Source: Shewanella sp. c952
GTDB taxonomy: Bacteria > Pseudomonadota > Gammaproteobacteria > Enterobacterales > Shewanellaceae
NCBI RefSeq assembly: GCF_019654975.1
Contig: NZ_BPEW01000015.1
Location: 40,198 to 104,197 of the forward strand
Length of the DNA stretch: 64,000 nt
Direction of reading: 5' to 3'
Shown: one piece after another, positions 22,066 through 32,076 of the stretch
How the letters are laid out: every line of letters begins with the position of its first letter
Numbering within the stretch: the first letter of the stretch is position 1
Position numbers and translations under genes: made by a program
The notes under the pieces: generated by a model
What the model was told of the DNA's origin: nothing
Seen by the model: the letters and a program-made list of their open reading frames with translations, nothing else
Database searches by the model: none

Positions 22066-22815
22066 ATGGATAATGTTGAGAAACCTACCAAGGTTAGTTT
22101 CTGGAGTAAGCTGCAAAGTGTAGCGCTGACAGTTGTTGCGATAATGTTGTCGTTAGGGCAATGGAATGACACTAAAGATGCTGTTAGTAGTGCCTATGAA
22201 TCATTTGTCGCGAATTGGACAAATGACATAGAGTACAAGCATCTTTCTACTCTGCACGTCGGGCAAACTCAAGCTTACATTACCAGTATTTTTGGTAACC
22301 CACATGTGTCCAAAATATCTAAATCTGACTCCGAAATTGTCTACTTTTACTATGGAAATAAAAAATACCAACTCACTTTAGCCATAAAAGATAAGCGTTT
22401 ATCAGGCTACGCAGTTGTCGGTTTAAATCCCGATTTTCAAGTATCGGTACCTTATACAACGCAAACATTACTATCGACTCCGCTAGAACACTATTTTTCT
22501 CAAACAGATCGTTACTTCTCTGATGCAAACAATATCGAGTATTACGCTGAGTCCCACGATTTAGGTAAAAAAGCGATGTTCTACAACCTCATTCTCGGGG
22601 CTGTAAATTATGGCAATTTTAGCACTAGTGATCGTAGCTCTGTAAAGCAGTTAAATGCTGACTTAGATCGTGGCATTGAAGATGTAAGCACTGTATTAGC
22701 CACAAGTAGAAAGCTTACTCCAAACTATTTTGCTGTTACTGAGCTTGCGCCCAAAGTTATGGTTGAAGGGCTATTAACTCACTTTGAATATAAGACACTT
22801 TTAAAAATAGATTAA
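22066..22815 (+). CDS. Membrane-anchored protein of unknown function
   Basis: The 249-aa product has a short cytoplasmic N-terminus and one hydrophobic segment (about residues 17-32, LQSVALTVVAIMLSLGQW). The segment HVGQTQAYITSIFGNPHVSK resembles the repeat of BamE/SmpA-like proteins (threshold-to-Gly-x-Pro pattern). It may belong to the family named after ETEC_3214, but that recollection is uncertain. AAGGATG precedes the ATG. It is the first gene of a five-gene envelope operon. Confidence 0.65.
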   Translation: MDNVEKPTKVSFWSKLQSVALTVVAIMLSLGQWNDTKDAVSSAYESFVANWTNDIEYKHLSTLHVGQTQAYITSIFGNPHVSKISKSDSEIVYFYYGNKKYQLTLAIKDKRLSGYAVVGLNPDFQVSVPYTTQTLLSTPLEHYFSQTDRYFSDANNIEYYAESHDLGKKAMFYNLILGAVNYGNFSTSDRSSVKQLNADLDRGIEDVSTVLATSRKLTPNYFAVTELAPKVMVEGLLTHFEYKTLLKID

Positions 22816-22830
22816 CATCAAGGATGAAGA

Positions 22831-23799
22831 ATGAATCTAAAACTAAGCGCTATATTTTTAGGGCTAACCTTAGTTGCTGCCTGCCAATCAACAAGCAAGG
22901 CACCTAATTGGTATTTGAATCCTGTAACGACAAATAGTGGATCACTCGTTGCTGTTGGTGAGGCTGCATCACTTGATAAAGCTAAACAAAAGGCAATGAG
23001 TGCCCTTAACCAGCAGCTTTGGACCGAAGTAAAATCGAAAGGTCTAAGTCGTAATATTGCAAACGACATTAATGGTCAGGAGCATTACCAGCAGCTAAAT
23101 GACTTTAGCGTGAATACCAAGACATCAGCAGTTGTCCTCAATGGCGTTGTTTTCTCAAAGGCTCAACAAGTGGGCAGCACGTTTTATGTTGAGGCAGTGG
23201 TTGATAAGGCAAAAATTAGCAGCCAACTGCTTGCTGACATTGAAAGCTATAATCAACAAGCGCAGTTTGAACTCGATAGCTTGCCACAGATGGATCCTCT
23301 CGTGTGGTGGTTGAAAAATGTCGATGTGAGTTCGCTTGAGCGCAGCATGGCAAGCCGCTTATCTATGTTGGCAGCCTTATCAGCTGTAGAAAATACCCCT
23401 CAAAACCTCATTCCGCAGTTAAAAACAAAAGTGGCACAAGTACATTCGGGTATCAAGGTAGCGATTGCGGCTAAGCCAAATGATCAACGGATGAAAAAAT
23501 CTGTTACGGCTCATTTTACTGAATTTAATATCCAGGTTGTAGACGGCTCATCAAGCAACTTTAGTCATCAACTTATTCTAGATACCGATTGGCGCAAGAA
23601 CTACATTTCAGATATGTATATTTCAACCGTCCAAGTTAACTTAATACTTAAAAATCAGAGTGGTAGCACTTTGGCTAGTAATGAAATTATAGCCAATGCT
23701 AATTCTGTAACCAGTTATGAGCGTGCCAATGAAGGTGCCTCTCGCCGTTTTTCTGCCGAGTTAAAAGAGCAGGACTTTTGGAAAGCTTTAGGGCTTTAG
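22831..23799 (+). CDS. LPP20-like outer-membrane lipoprotein
   Basis: The 322-aa product starts with a lipoprotein signal, MNLKLSAIFLGLTLVAACQS, with Cys18 as the lipid-attachment site. It continues with APNWYLNPVTTNSGSLVAVGEAASLDKAKQKAMSALNQQL, the pattern of the LPP20 family (also seen in Vibrio FlgP). The C-terminal half is mixed alpha/beta and unrecognised. The gene is 15 bp from the upstream gene and follows AAGGATG. An envelope location is secure; the function is not. Confidence 0.75.
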   Translation: MNLKLSAIFLGLTLVAACQSTSKAPNWYLNPVTTNSGSLVAVGEAASLDKAKQKAMSALNQQLWTEVKSKGLSRNIANDINGQEHYQQLNDFSVNTKTSAVVLNGVVFSKAQQVGSTFYVEAVVDKAKISSQLLADIESYNQQAQFELDSLPQMDPLVWWLKNVDVSSLERSMASRLSMLAALSAVENTPQNLIPQLKTKVAQVHSGIKVAIAAKPNDQRMKKSVTAHFTEFNIQVVDGSSSNFSHQLILDTDWRKNYISDMYISTVQVNLILKNQSGSTLASNEIIANANSVTSYERANEGASRRFSAELKEQDFWKALGL

Positions 23800-23831
23800 T
23801 AAAATTTATATAATTGAATAGGGATATCAAT

Positions 23832-24872
23832 ATGTTTAAAAAAGCTTTTGTTGCATTAGCCGTGTTAACCGCAGTAACTGGTTGTAAGTCAACTGGCCCT
23901 AATGTTTGTTCTGCATCAACTCGAGTAGAGCTACCCGTAAGTGATCATGTGGTTAAAGGTACTGCGAGTACCAAGGTCATTATCTTTGAGCCAGATCTAA
24001 AAGTTGATACGACGACAGCAAAAAATATTACTGCATCTTTTCATCAATCTCTCACTAAGCAGATAGATAAGACGGGATCAAAAATCGTTGATCGGAGTTT
24101 AGCTAAGAAATTGAAATCGGAACTACAAATAGCTGAAGCGAGCGGTAAATATAGCTCTGAGGGTGTTCCGGTAGCGGATTTTGCTATCTTTACTGATATT
24201 GGCGTTGCTAACTTTTCTCGGGAATTTAAAGCTGCTCATGAAGCCTATGATCCAATTAAGGATAAACGCGTTAGAGTTGCAGCCTCGTGCAATTTCAAAG
24301 CAACAATTGAGGCGAGTACCAGAGCCGTCTCATTGCCTGATATGTTGACGTTAGATCAAATCCAATTCGAGGGAGACAGTGATTTCTCATTTGATACAAG
24401 TAATTCACGCTGTCCAATTTCTAAAGATCAAATGAGCAGTATGATCGCCGAAGCAGCTAAATATGCGGTTACTCGTAATGATGATTTGAAGAATTTATTG
24501 GCGCCAAGAGCAGGAGTTGTAGAGATGCGCCAATGTGATGCGGGTACTATGGTGCGTATCGATATGGGTAGTCGCCATGGGGTAGAGCCTGAGTGGGAAG
24601 TTGATTTTATCACTCATGAGAAAGTCACTAACTATGCTGGTGAAATCGAAATTGAAACCAGCGGCTATGGCGAAGGAGAGGTCATTAACAATGCTGAGCA
24701 TGGTATTAAACCGAACCATTCTTGGGTTATTATCGATAACGATATGGCTGGAAAAGTAAAGCGTGGCGACACTGTTAAAGTGAAGTTCGAAGATGCATGT
24801 AACGATATGTCTATTTTCGCTAGTTTATGCCATAAAACATCAGAGACAATGTCAAAAACATTCAGTTTTTAA
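23832..24872 (+). CDS. Lipoprotein with CsgG/FlgT-like layout
   Basis: ATG at 23832 with AGGG eight bases upstream is preferred over the TTG at 23814. This gives 346 aa with signal MFKKAFVALAVLTAVTGCKS (Cys18 lipobox). The N-terminal part (KVIIFEPDLKVDTTTAKNITASFHQSL, then KIVDRSLAKKL and VPVADFAIFTDIG) follows the TolB-N/CsgG pattern. The C-terminal part (MVRIDMGSRHGVEPEWEVDF, then VKRGDTVKVKF) resembles the C-terminal barrel of Vibrio FlgT. The similarities are by eye. It lies between two LPP20-like lipoproteins, an arrangement similar in spirit to flgO-flgP-flgT. Confidence 0.65.
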   Translation: MFKKAFVALAVLTAVTGCKSTGPNVCSASTRVELPVSDHVVKGTASTKVIIFEPDLKVDTTTAKNITASFHQSLTKQIDKTGSKIVDRSLAKKLKSELQIAEASGKYSSEGVPVADFAIFTDIGVANFSREFKAAHEAYDPIKDKRVRVAASCNFKATIEASTRAVSLPDMLTLDQIQFEGDSDFSFDTSNSRCPISKDQMSSMIAEAAKYAVTRNDDLKNLLAPRAGVVEMRQCDAGTMVRIDMGSRHGVEPEWEVDFITHEKVTNYAGEIEIETSGYGEGEVINNAEHGIKPNHSWVIIDNDMAGKVKRGDTVKVKFEDACNDMSIFASLCHKTSETMSKTFSF

Positions 24873-24881
24873 AGGATTAAA

Positions 24882-25478
24882 ATGAAAAAAGTATTAATTT
24901 CAGCAGCCGTTTTGGCAATGCTAGGCGGTTGTTCAAGTAACGATACTGTACAGAACGTGCAGCAGGTCGACTGCTTTTACCCAGATGCTCCAACTGTTAG
25001 CGCGCCTCGTTGGGTGTGTGATGTTATGCCTGAAGGTATAGAAATGGGAGCGGTTGGATACGCCAAGAAGAGTGTGGCTGGATTGAGCATTATGCGAGAT
25101 GTTGCTACCAATGATGCCCGAGCTAGATTGGCGCAGCAGTTTGAATCAAACGTTAATACCCTGTTCAAGCAAGCAACTAAAGCTAATGTAATCTCGACCA
25201 CTGAAAGTGTGTCTGAAGAGGTTAATGAGTATTTTGAATCAGTCACTAAAAACGTAACGAGCCGTACTTTGTCTAATAGTCGAGTGATCGTTACTCAACG
25301 TAGCCCTGGTGGTGGACTATATACGTTAGTGGGCATGGATAAAGTCACCTACGACGAAAACCTAGCAAAAGTGGTTGCCGCAGCGGGTAAGAAAGATCCT
25401 GAATTGTGGAATAAGTTTAACAACAAGAAAGCCGCTGAAGAGCTAGATGCGGTGCTTTCTACGTTACAAAAACTTTAA
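24882..25478 (+). CDS. LPP20-family lipoprotein
   Basis: The 198-aa product begins MKKVLISAAVLAMLGGCSSN, with a clear lipobox at Cys17. It continues with APRWVCDVMPEGIEMGAVGYAKKSVAGLSIMRDVATNDARARLAQQF, the LPP20 signature of a substrate-free, surface-exposed alpha/beta lipoprotein domain. It follows the previous gene by 9 bp, with AAAGGA as ribosome-binding site. A weak hairpin follows its stop. Confidence 0.8.
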   Translation: MKKVLISAAVLAMLGGCSSNDTVQNVQQVDCFYPDAPTVSAPRWVCDVMPEGIEMGAVGYAKKSVAGLSIMRDVATNDARARLAQQFESNVNTLFKQATKANVISTTESVSEEVNEYFESVTKNVTSRTLSNSRVIVTQRSPGGGLYTLVGMDKVTYDENLAKVVAAAGKKDPELWNKFNNKKAAEELDAVLSTLQKL

Positions 25479-25492
25479 TCTGACCGAGTTAT

Positions 25493-25519
25493 AAGAAGGA
25501 GGCACATTGCTTCCTTCTT
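25493..25519 (+). terminator. Weak hairpin after the third lipoprotein gene
   Basis: AAGAAGGAGGC and GCTTCCTTCTT pair (one G-T pair) around a 5-nt loop, 15 bp after the stop. The following GCTTTATG is only mildly T-rich. It may reduce read-through into the transglycosylase gene. Confidence 0.45.
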
Positions 25520-25569
25520 GCTTTATGTAGGTCTTAATACGTTTCAGGCTGTGATGAAAGGATTCAAGA

Positions 25570-26901
25570 ATGAAAACTCGTTTAACAGGTTTAATGACTT
25601 GCTTAATGCTGAGTGTGCCGTCGGTTTTTGCTGCCGATCGCTTTGCAGAGATTGATGCTGAAATAGATAAAGCTGGTTTCACTCAAGAACAAAAGGATAA
25701 GGAATATCAGGATTTTGTTTTTGCTTATATGGCTGAATATGAGAACTGGCGAGTTGAATACCTTAGGGAGTTCGATCAGTACAGAGCGGAAATCATCAAG
25801 AAGTGGGGCGTTGGTGATGTATCTGAGCGGCATAAGAGTGTTGAGTACTCCGCGGATCAAACTGTAAAGTCGATCATCGATTATGATAACAATGAAGTCT
25901 CCGTTTCTATTTTAGTTGATAGTAATACTAGCGATGAAGAGGCGAAAGCTGAGCTTAAGAAACAAGTGCAAGTATTAGCTGCAACTCCAGACTCCAATGT
26001 ATCTAAAGTCATTATAGCGCTTGAACCAAAAGCTGTTGCTGCTGTTGAAGTTATTCCTGTCGCATTCTCTGCTGAAAATGAGAAGCAGGCTAAACAAGTC
26101 ATCATAGAGCAAACAAAAGCACAATTAGTCGAGATAGATAAAGAGTCGGATAAGGTACAGTTAACTAAAGCTGATAGTTTATCTATAGACATGATTGAGC
26201 AAGTCACTATTCAGAAAAAGAAAAAGTTACTTGCTGTAGCCAAAGAGCGATTAATTGCCATTGCTGACGATTACGATAAACAGCGTGCAGAAAAGACCGC
26301 GACATTAACGGCAAAGAAGATTGTCGAATACAAAGTTAAACTCCCTAAGAATGGCCTTAGCTCAAGAGCTAATGCTGTTGTCGATTTTGCTCAAGAAGAG
26401 GGGCAAAGGTGGCAAATTTCATCAGCACTAATTATGGCGGTTATTCATTCTGAATCGAGCTTTGATCCTAAAGCAACCTCGCCAATCCCTGCATACGGTT
26501 TGATGCAAATTGTGCCAACCACAGCGGGCTATGATGTTAATCAAATCGTTAGAAAGATCAGTGAGCCAATGTCTTCTGGTGATTTGTACGTTCCTGATGT
26601 GAATGTAGAAACTGGCGCCGCTTACCTTAATATTTTGAATAAGCGCTACCTTAAATCAATTGAAAATGACGAGAGTCGTTTGTACTGCATGATTGCTGCG
26701 TACAACACTGGTGCGGGTAACGTTGCTAAAGCGTTTAATGCTGATGGTGCGAGAAATATTAGAAAGGCAGCTAAAGTGATTAATAAGATGGCGCCAGATG
26801 AAGTTTATCAGCACCTACTACATCATCTTCCTTACGATGAAACCAAGCATTACCTTAAGAAGGTCAGTAGCCGTATCGAACTTTATCAAAACAAGATTTG
26901 A
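25570..26901 (+). CDS. MltC-like membrane-bound lytic murein transglycosylase
   Basis: Lytic transglycosylases cleave the MurNAc-GlcNAc bond of peptidoglycan to anhydro-muropeptides. The 443-aa product has a cleavable signal (MKTRLTGLMTCLMLSVPSVFAA) but no lipobox, unlike E. coli MltC. Residues of about 25-120 resemble the MltC N-terminal domain. A long charged, coiled-coil-like region follows, and the C-terminal SLT domain has ALIMAVIHSESSFDP (catalytic Glu295), AYGLMQIVPTTAG and YNTGAGNVAKAF. At 443 aa it is longer than MltC (359). Its position after three lipoproteins suggests they act together. Confidence 0.88.
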   Translation: MKTRLTGLMTCLMLSVPSVFAADRFAEIDAEIDKAGFTQEQKDKEYQDFVFAYMAEYENWRVEYLREFDQYRAEIIKKWGVGDVSERHKSVEYSADQTVKSIIDYDNNEVSVSILVDSNTSDEEAKAELKKQVQVLAATPDSNVSKVIIALEPKAVAAVEVIPVAFSAENEKQAKQVIIEQTKAQLVEIDKESDKVQLTKADSLSIDMIEQVTIQKKKKLLAVAKERLIAIADDYDKQRAEKTATLTAKKIVEYKVKLPKNGLSSRANAVVDFAQEEGQRWQISSALIMAVIHSESSFDPKATSPIPAYGLMQIVPTTAGYDVNQIVRKISEPMSSGDLYVPDVNVETGAAYLNILNKRYLKSIENDESRLYCMIAAYNTGAGNVAKAFNADGARNIRKAAKVINKMAPDEVYQHLLHHLPYDETKHYLKKVSSRIELYQNKI

Positions 26902-26913
26902 TTTTAGAGTAAT

Positions 26914-26943
26914 AAAAAAGCCAGCAGATGCTGGCTTTTTTTA
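26914..26943 (+). terminator. Rho-independent terminator after the transglycosylase gene
   Basis: GCCAGCA / TGCTGGC stem with a 2-nt loop, preceded by six A and followed by seven T. Ends the lipoprotein-transglycosylase operon. Confidence 0.92.
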
Positions 26944-26956
26944 TAAGCGATTAACT

Positions 26957-27235
26957 AGGGGCTGTTGATCTTTCACGGTTGTTTTTGCCGCAGTTTATTG
27001 GCTATTTTGACAAGGCGGAGGCTATGCCGTTTAGTTATTCTCCACAAATAGTCTACAACACAGTAAAAATAGCCAAGAAACGCGGCCCTTTGGGTTCGAT
27101 TCAATGCTTCTATTACGGTGTTATGAGCTTTTCACTTAGCCAGCTAAGCTTTATCGCTCAAGCCTTGTACTAGAAGCATTATTCCTTACGGTAAAGAATC
27201 GAACAAAAACTAAGCTCGAAAGATCAACAGCCCCT
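26957..27235. mobile_element. MITE-like element with 18-bp terminal inverted repeats (copy 1)
   Basis: The 279-bp element has perfect terminal inverted repeats: AGGGGCTGTTGATCTTTC at 26957-26974 and its exact complement at 27218-27235. It contains no transposase; a 64-codon frame inside (26979-27173) does not look like a protein. A diverged copy lies at 48352-48618. The element fills the gap between a terminator and the end of fadA. The flanks (CGATTA on the left, AATCG on the right) are inverted rather than a clean direct duplication, so the target-site duplication is unclear. Confidence 0.8.
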
Positions 27236-27240
27236 AATCG

Positions 27241-28422
<1,182 letters not shown>

Positions 28423-30576
28423 TTAAGCCTGCTGGTAATAGCTGCCATTGTTGGCGGCGAGTTCACGCATAGCGTCGGTGACTTGGTATAGTCCACCTAA
28501 GTGAGCATATTTGTCGGCTAATGCAACAAAGTTAGCCACACCCATGGTATCTAGGTAGCGGAATACACCGCCTCTAAATGGTGGGAAACCAAGGCCATAA
28601 ACTAAGCCCATATCCGCTTCAGCAGGCGAAGCGATAATTCCTTCCTCAAGACAGCGCACTGTCTCGATGATCATTGGGATCATAGTGCGAGCGATGATCT
28701 CATCTGACTCAAATGCTTTTTTCTCACCAAACTCAGCCTGTAGAAGCTCATAGCTTGTTGGGTCGAGATCTTTCTTTGGCTTGCCGCGACGGTCGACAGA
28801 GTATTGGTAAAAGCCTTTATTGTTCTTCTGGCCGAAGCGCTGTGCTTCGAACATCACATCAATGGCATCTTTACCTGTTTTGCCCATACGCTCAGGGAAA
28901 CCTTCGGCCATAACGGCTTGAGCATGGTGACCAGTATCAAGACCGACAACGTCCAGTAGATAAGCTGGGCCCATTGGCCAGCCAAACTGTTTTTCCATCA
29001 CTTTATCGATAGCAGCAAAGTCTGCACCATCAGCAAGCAAGCCACTAAAGCCTGCAAAGTAAGGGAATAGAACACGGTTAACGAAGAAGCCTGGGCAGTC
29101 ATTTACTACGATAGGTGTTTTACCCATCTTGCTGGCATAAGCCACAACAGAAGCTACTGTTTCATCTGAACTATTCTCGCCGCGGATTACTTCTACTAAT
29201 GGCATTTTGTGCACCGGGTTGAAGAAGTGCATACCACAGAAGCGTTCTGGCTTTTTAAGGCTCTTAGCGAGTAGGTTGATTGAAATTGTTGAAGTGTTCG
29301 AGGTGATGATTGCATCTTCACTAACATGCTCTTCGACTTCTGCTAGCACCATAGATTTAACTTTTGGGTGCTCTACGACAGCTTCAACCACGACATCAGC
29401 AGCTTTAACTGGGGCGTAATCGAGTGCTGGGGTAATGTTGTTGAGTACTGCTGCCATTTTCGCTGGGTTAGAGCGGCCGCGCTTAACTTGTGCCGCTAGC
29501 AGTTTAGATGCTTCGCCCAAACCTAAGTCGAGTGCTGGCTGAGCAATATCTTTCATTACAATCGGAGTGCCTTTACTCGCGCTTTGGTAAGCGATGCCGC
29601 CACCCATAATCCCTGCACCTAATACTGCTGCAGAATTTACTTTCTTAGCCAGTTTGCCAGCTTTTTTAGCTTTACCTTTAACTAATTGGTCGTTAAGGAA
29701 AATGCCAATCAGTGCTTGAGCAACTTCGGTTTTAGCCAGCTTTAAGAATGCTTGATGTTCAACTTTTAACGCGCCTGCGCGGTCAAGCTGCGCAGCTTGC
29801 TCAATAACACTAATCACAGCCATTGGCGCTGGGTAATGCTTACCGGCAACTTTAAATACCATGCCTTTTGCTGTTGCAAATGACATCATCGCTTCTAGCT
29901 TAGGAAGTGTTAGTGGTGCCAGCTTTTTAGCGCGGCGGGTCTGCCAATCTAGCTTCTCTGCGATAGCATCTTTAAGCATTTTTAGCGCTGCACTTTGCAA
30001 CTGCTCTGGTGCTACAACAGCATCGATAGCGCCAACCTTTAATGCAGCTTCTGGACGCTGGTCCTTACCTGAAGTAATCCACTCAAGTGCGTTATCTGTG
30101 CCCACTACGCGTGGCAGGCGAACTGTGCCACCAAAGCCTGGGATAATACCTAGCTTGGTTTCAGGTAAACCGATGCGAGCTGTTGTATCAGCGACTCGAA
30201 GATCTGTTGCTAAAATAGTTTCACACCCTGCACCAAGGGCAAAGCCGTTGATTGCTGAGATAGTTGGGAAGGGCAGATCTTCCAATTTGTTGAAAACGAC
30301 GTTTGCCTCTTCCAACCAAGACATAAGTACTGAATCTTCTTCAGCAAATAGGCCTAAAAATTCGGTGATATCAGCACCAACGATAAATGCTGGCTTAGCA
30401 GAGGTCAGCATTAAACCTTTAATGCTGCTGTTTTGCTTGATGCTGTCGAGTGCAGCATTTAAAGAGTCGATGGTTTCTCTATCGAACTTGTTGACCGAAC
30501 CTTGTGCGTTAAAACACAAATGAGCGATGTTGTCCTCAAGTAACTCAACCTCAATTGTAGGGCTTTGGTAGATCAT
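28423..30576 (-). CDS. fadB: Fatty-acid oxidation complex subunit alpha FadB
   Basis: FadB carries enoyl-CoA hydratase, isomerase and 3-hydroxyacyl-CoA dehydrogenase activities. ATG at 30576 ([22 protein letters not shown]) matches the family start and has AAGGAAG before it. The open frame extends 17 codons further, but this is not family sequence. The 717-aa product has the hydratase region [21 protein letters not shown], the NAD site [16 protein letters not shown], and [19 protein letters not shown] and [15 protein letters not shown] of the dehydrogenase. Confidence 0.98.
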   Translation of the reverse strand: MIYQSPTIEVELLEDNIAHLCFNAQGSVNKFDRETIDSLNAALDSIKQNSSIKGLMLTSAKPAFIVGADITEFLGLFAEEDSVLMSWLEEANVVFNKLEDLPFPTISAINGFALGAGCETILATDLRVADTTARIGLPETKLGIIPGFGGTVRLPRVVGTDNALEWITSGKDQRPEAALKVGAIDAVVAPEQLQSAALKMLKDAIAEKLDWQTRRAKKLAPLTLPKLEAMMSFATAKGMVFKVAGKHYPAPMAVISVIEQAAQLDRAGALKVEHQAFLKLAKTEVAQALIGIFLNDQLVKGKAKKAGKLAKKVNSAAVLGAGIMGGGIAYQSASKGTPIVMKDIAQPALDLGLGEASKLLAAQVKRGRSNPAKMAAVLNNITPALDYAPVKAADVVVEAVVEHPKVKSMVLAEVEEHVSEDAIITSNTSTISINLLAKSLKKPERFCGMHFFNPVHKMPLVEVIRGENSSDETVASVVAYASKMGKTPIVVNDCPGFFVNRVLFPYFAGFSGLLADGADFAAIDKVMEKQFGWPMGPAYLLDVVGLDTGHHAQAVMAEGFPERMGKTGKDAIDVMFEAQRFGQKNNKGFYQYSVDRRGKPKKDLDPTSYELLQAEFGEKKAFESDEIIARTMIPMIIETVRCLEEGIIASPAEADMGLVYGLGFPPFRGGVFRYLDTMGVANFVALADKYAHLGGLYQVTDAMRELAANNGSYYQQA

Positions 30577-30970
30577 TGCTTGCTTCCTTATAGCGTAAGT
30601 TAAATATTCACTCTTTTTTAGAATCAATATAACTCTCTTTGTTTCCGGCAGCTTCGGCCATCATTTGACCAGTTGTTGCTCAGTGTGCGACTAATCACAT
30701 AAAATTACAACACCCAATTTAAACGCCTGTTCGATTTTTGGTTGCTGTTTTTTTAAAGTTCATATTTAACAGTGGCCTACGCTTTGGTTGGTCATAACGG
30801 TTTGCTGTTTGCTGATACCGAATTATAGTGCATATTTCTTCTTCTACTGTTTGAAGAGCGGAATAGAACGGATTAACGACTGACAATGAAGTTTTCTAAC
30901 TTGCAAAGCATGCTTGTTAAGGTAGCTTGATGGATGTGAGTCTTTTTAACTCACATCTATCAAGCTAATA
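30577..30970. promoter_or_regulatory. fadB / AraC-gene divergent control region with a PsrA-like box
   Basis: The 394-bp spacer holds the fadBA promoter and that of the araC-type gene. TTTAAACGCCTGTTCGA at 30718-30734 has the AAAC-N4-GTTC core resembling the PsrA operator reported upstream of fatty-acid degradation genes in Shewanella and Pseudomonas. The palindrome is imperfect. Nothing else was recognised. Confidence 0.4.
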
Positions 30971-31750
30971 TTGCAACGTTATTCGCTGAAGTATGAGGGG
31001 ATTTTGAAAGCACGAGTTTGGATTCGACATGGAGTGTTAATCACCTACGGTGCAGCACTTGATACCGCATTACATCGTCATCATGCTATACAATTAGTGT
31101 GGGCGAGAGGGGCATCCTCTTGTCAGTGGGTGGGTGGCAGTATAACGGGCAACCTGATCATCGACTCTCAAGTTGAGCATAAGCTGCAACTTGATGAAGG
31201 GTGGATATTGTTAATTGAGCCTCAATGTGAACTTGGGCTCAGATTACAGCAGATGATTGCAGGCAAAGAGGTTGTTCAATTTAATCATTTACTCGCCCCA
31301 TATATCAACGAGCACCCTAAAAGTAACCCAAATACACAACTCACCCCTTTGTTTAGCGCACTAAACCTTTCTTTAAGTGTTGATCCTCAATCAACGTCAA
31401 CACTTGATAGTCGAATTCAGACTCTATTGGCTAAACTCGATAGGTGCTTACAAGGCGGCTGTCAGAAACCAGCCCGCTTGCGTGCTAGTGATATTGCCAA
31501 TGAATTAGCTATGTCAGAGAGTCGCTTTAGGCACTTGTTTCGCAATGAAATGGGCATTGCTTGGCGTCCTTATCTTAGGTGGCGCCGTTTATCCTGTGCT
31601 ATCACCGCAATGATGTCAGGTTATAGCGCAACGGAGTCCGCACATTTAACAGGGTTTGCTGATAGCGCTCATTTAAGCCGGACTTTTAGAGCGATGTTCG
31701 GCATATCCATCCAACAAGCTAGAACTCTCTTTTCGTCAAAAGAACTTTAG
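30971..31750 (+). CDS. AraC-family transcriptional regulator
   Basis: The 259-aa product has a divergent N-terminal sensing half with HHAIQLVWARG, similar to cupin-type AraC ligand domains, and a C-terminal double helix-turn-helix: LRASDIANELAMSESRFRHLFRNEMGIAWRPYLRWRRL, then AHLTGFADSAHLSRTFRAMFGISIQQARTL. The start is uncertain: TTG at 30971, or TTG at 31004 with GAGGGG close upstream. It is transcribed toward the nine-gene acyl/sulfur operon and is its most likely local regulator, though no operator was identified. Confidence 0.85.
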   Translation: MQRYSLKYEGILKARVWIRHGVLITYGAALDTALHRHHAIQLVWARGASSCQWVGGSITGNLIIDSQVEHKLQLDEGWILLIEPQCELGLRLQQMIAGKEVVQFNHLLAPYINEHPKSNPNTQLTPLFSALNLSLSVDPQSTSTLDSRIQTLLAKLDRCLQGGCQKPARLRASDIANELAMSESRFRHLFRNEMGIAWRPYLRWRRLSCAITAMMSGYSATESAHLTGFADSAHLSRTFRAMFGISIQQARTLFSSKEL

Positions 31751-32076
31751 AATCTCTATTGTTGATCATTAGTTTTGGTCATCAATACCTCTAAAAGTTA
31801 GCCAGTTTGTTCAAGTTTCAAATTCTCTACAGCCATATACTTAGTAACAATAGTTTTACAATTGTTTGTGTCGTTATTTCAGGTTTTATTGACCTAAAAC
31901 GGCCTCTACAACTGTAGGTGTTGGGGTCATTCCTCCCTTGTTTGGCCGCAACACCCTTTTTATTGAGCTTCGATTAAATTCTTACATATAAAACGCGTAA
32001 AGCTTAGCAAACTCTTGATATGAATTTGCTAGGTTTTTCGCATTAAGTCTCTACTAAATAAGGCGATTACAACTAA
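31751..32076 (+). promoter_or_regulatory. Leader region of the acyl/sulfur operon with inverted repeats
   Basis: This 326-bp spacer separates the regulator gene from the nine-gene operon. AACAAT (31846-31851) and AATTGTT (31860-31866) form a short inverted repeat that could be an operator. GGTGTTG (31917-31923) and CAACACC (31949-31955), followed by CTTTTTATT, look like a terminator or attenuator with a 25-nt loop; this would also end the regulator transcript. No protein-coding frame was recognised. Confidence 0.4.

Noticed and set aside
26979..27173. A 64-codon reading frame between mltC-like and fadA
   Set aside because: It lies wholly inside the MITE-like element with terminal inverted repeats, has no family features, and is disrupted in the second copy.
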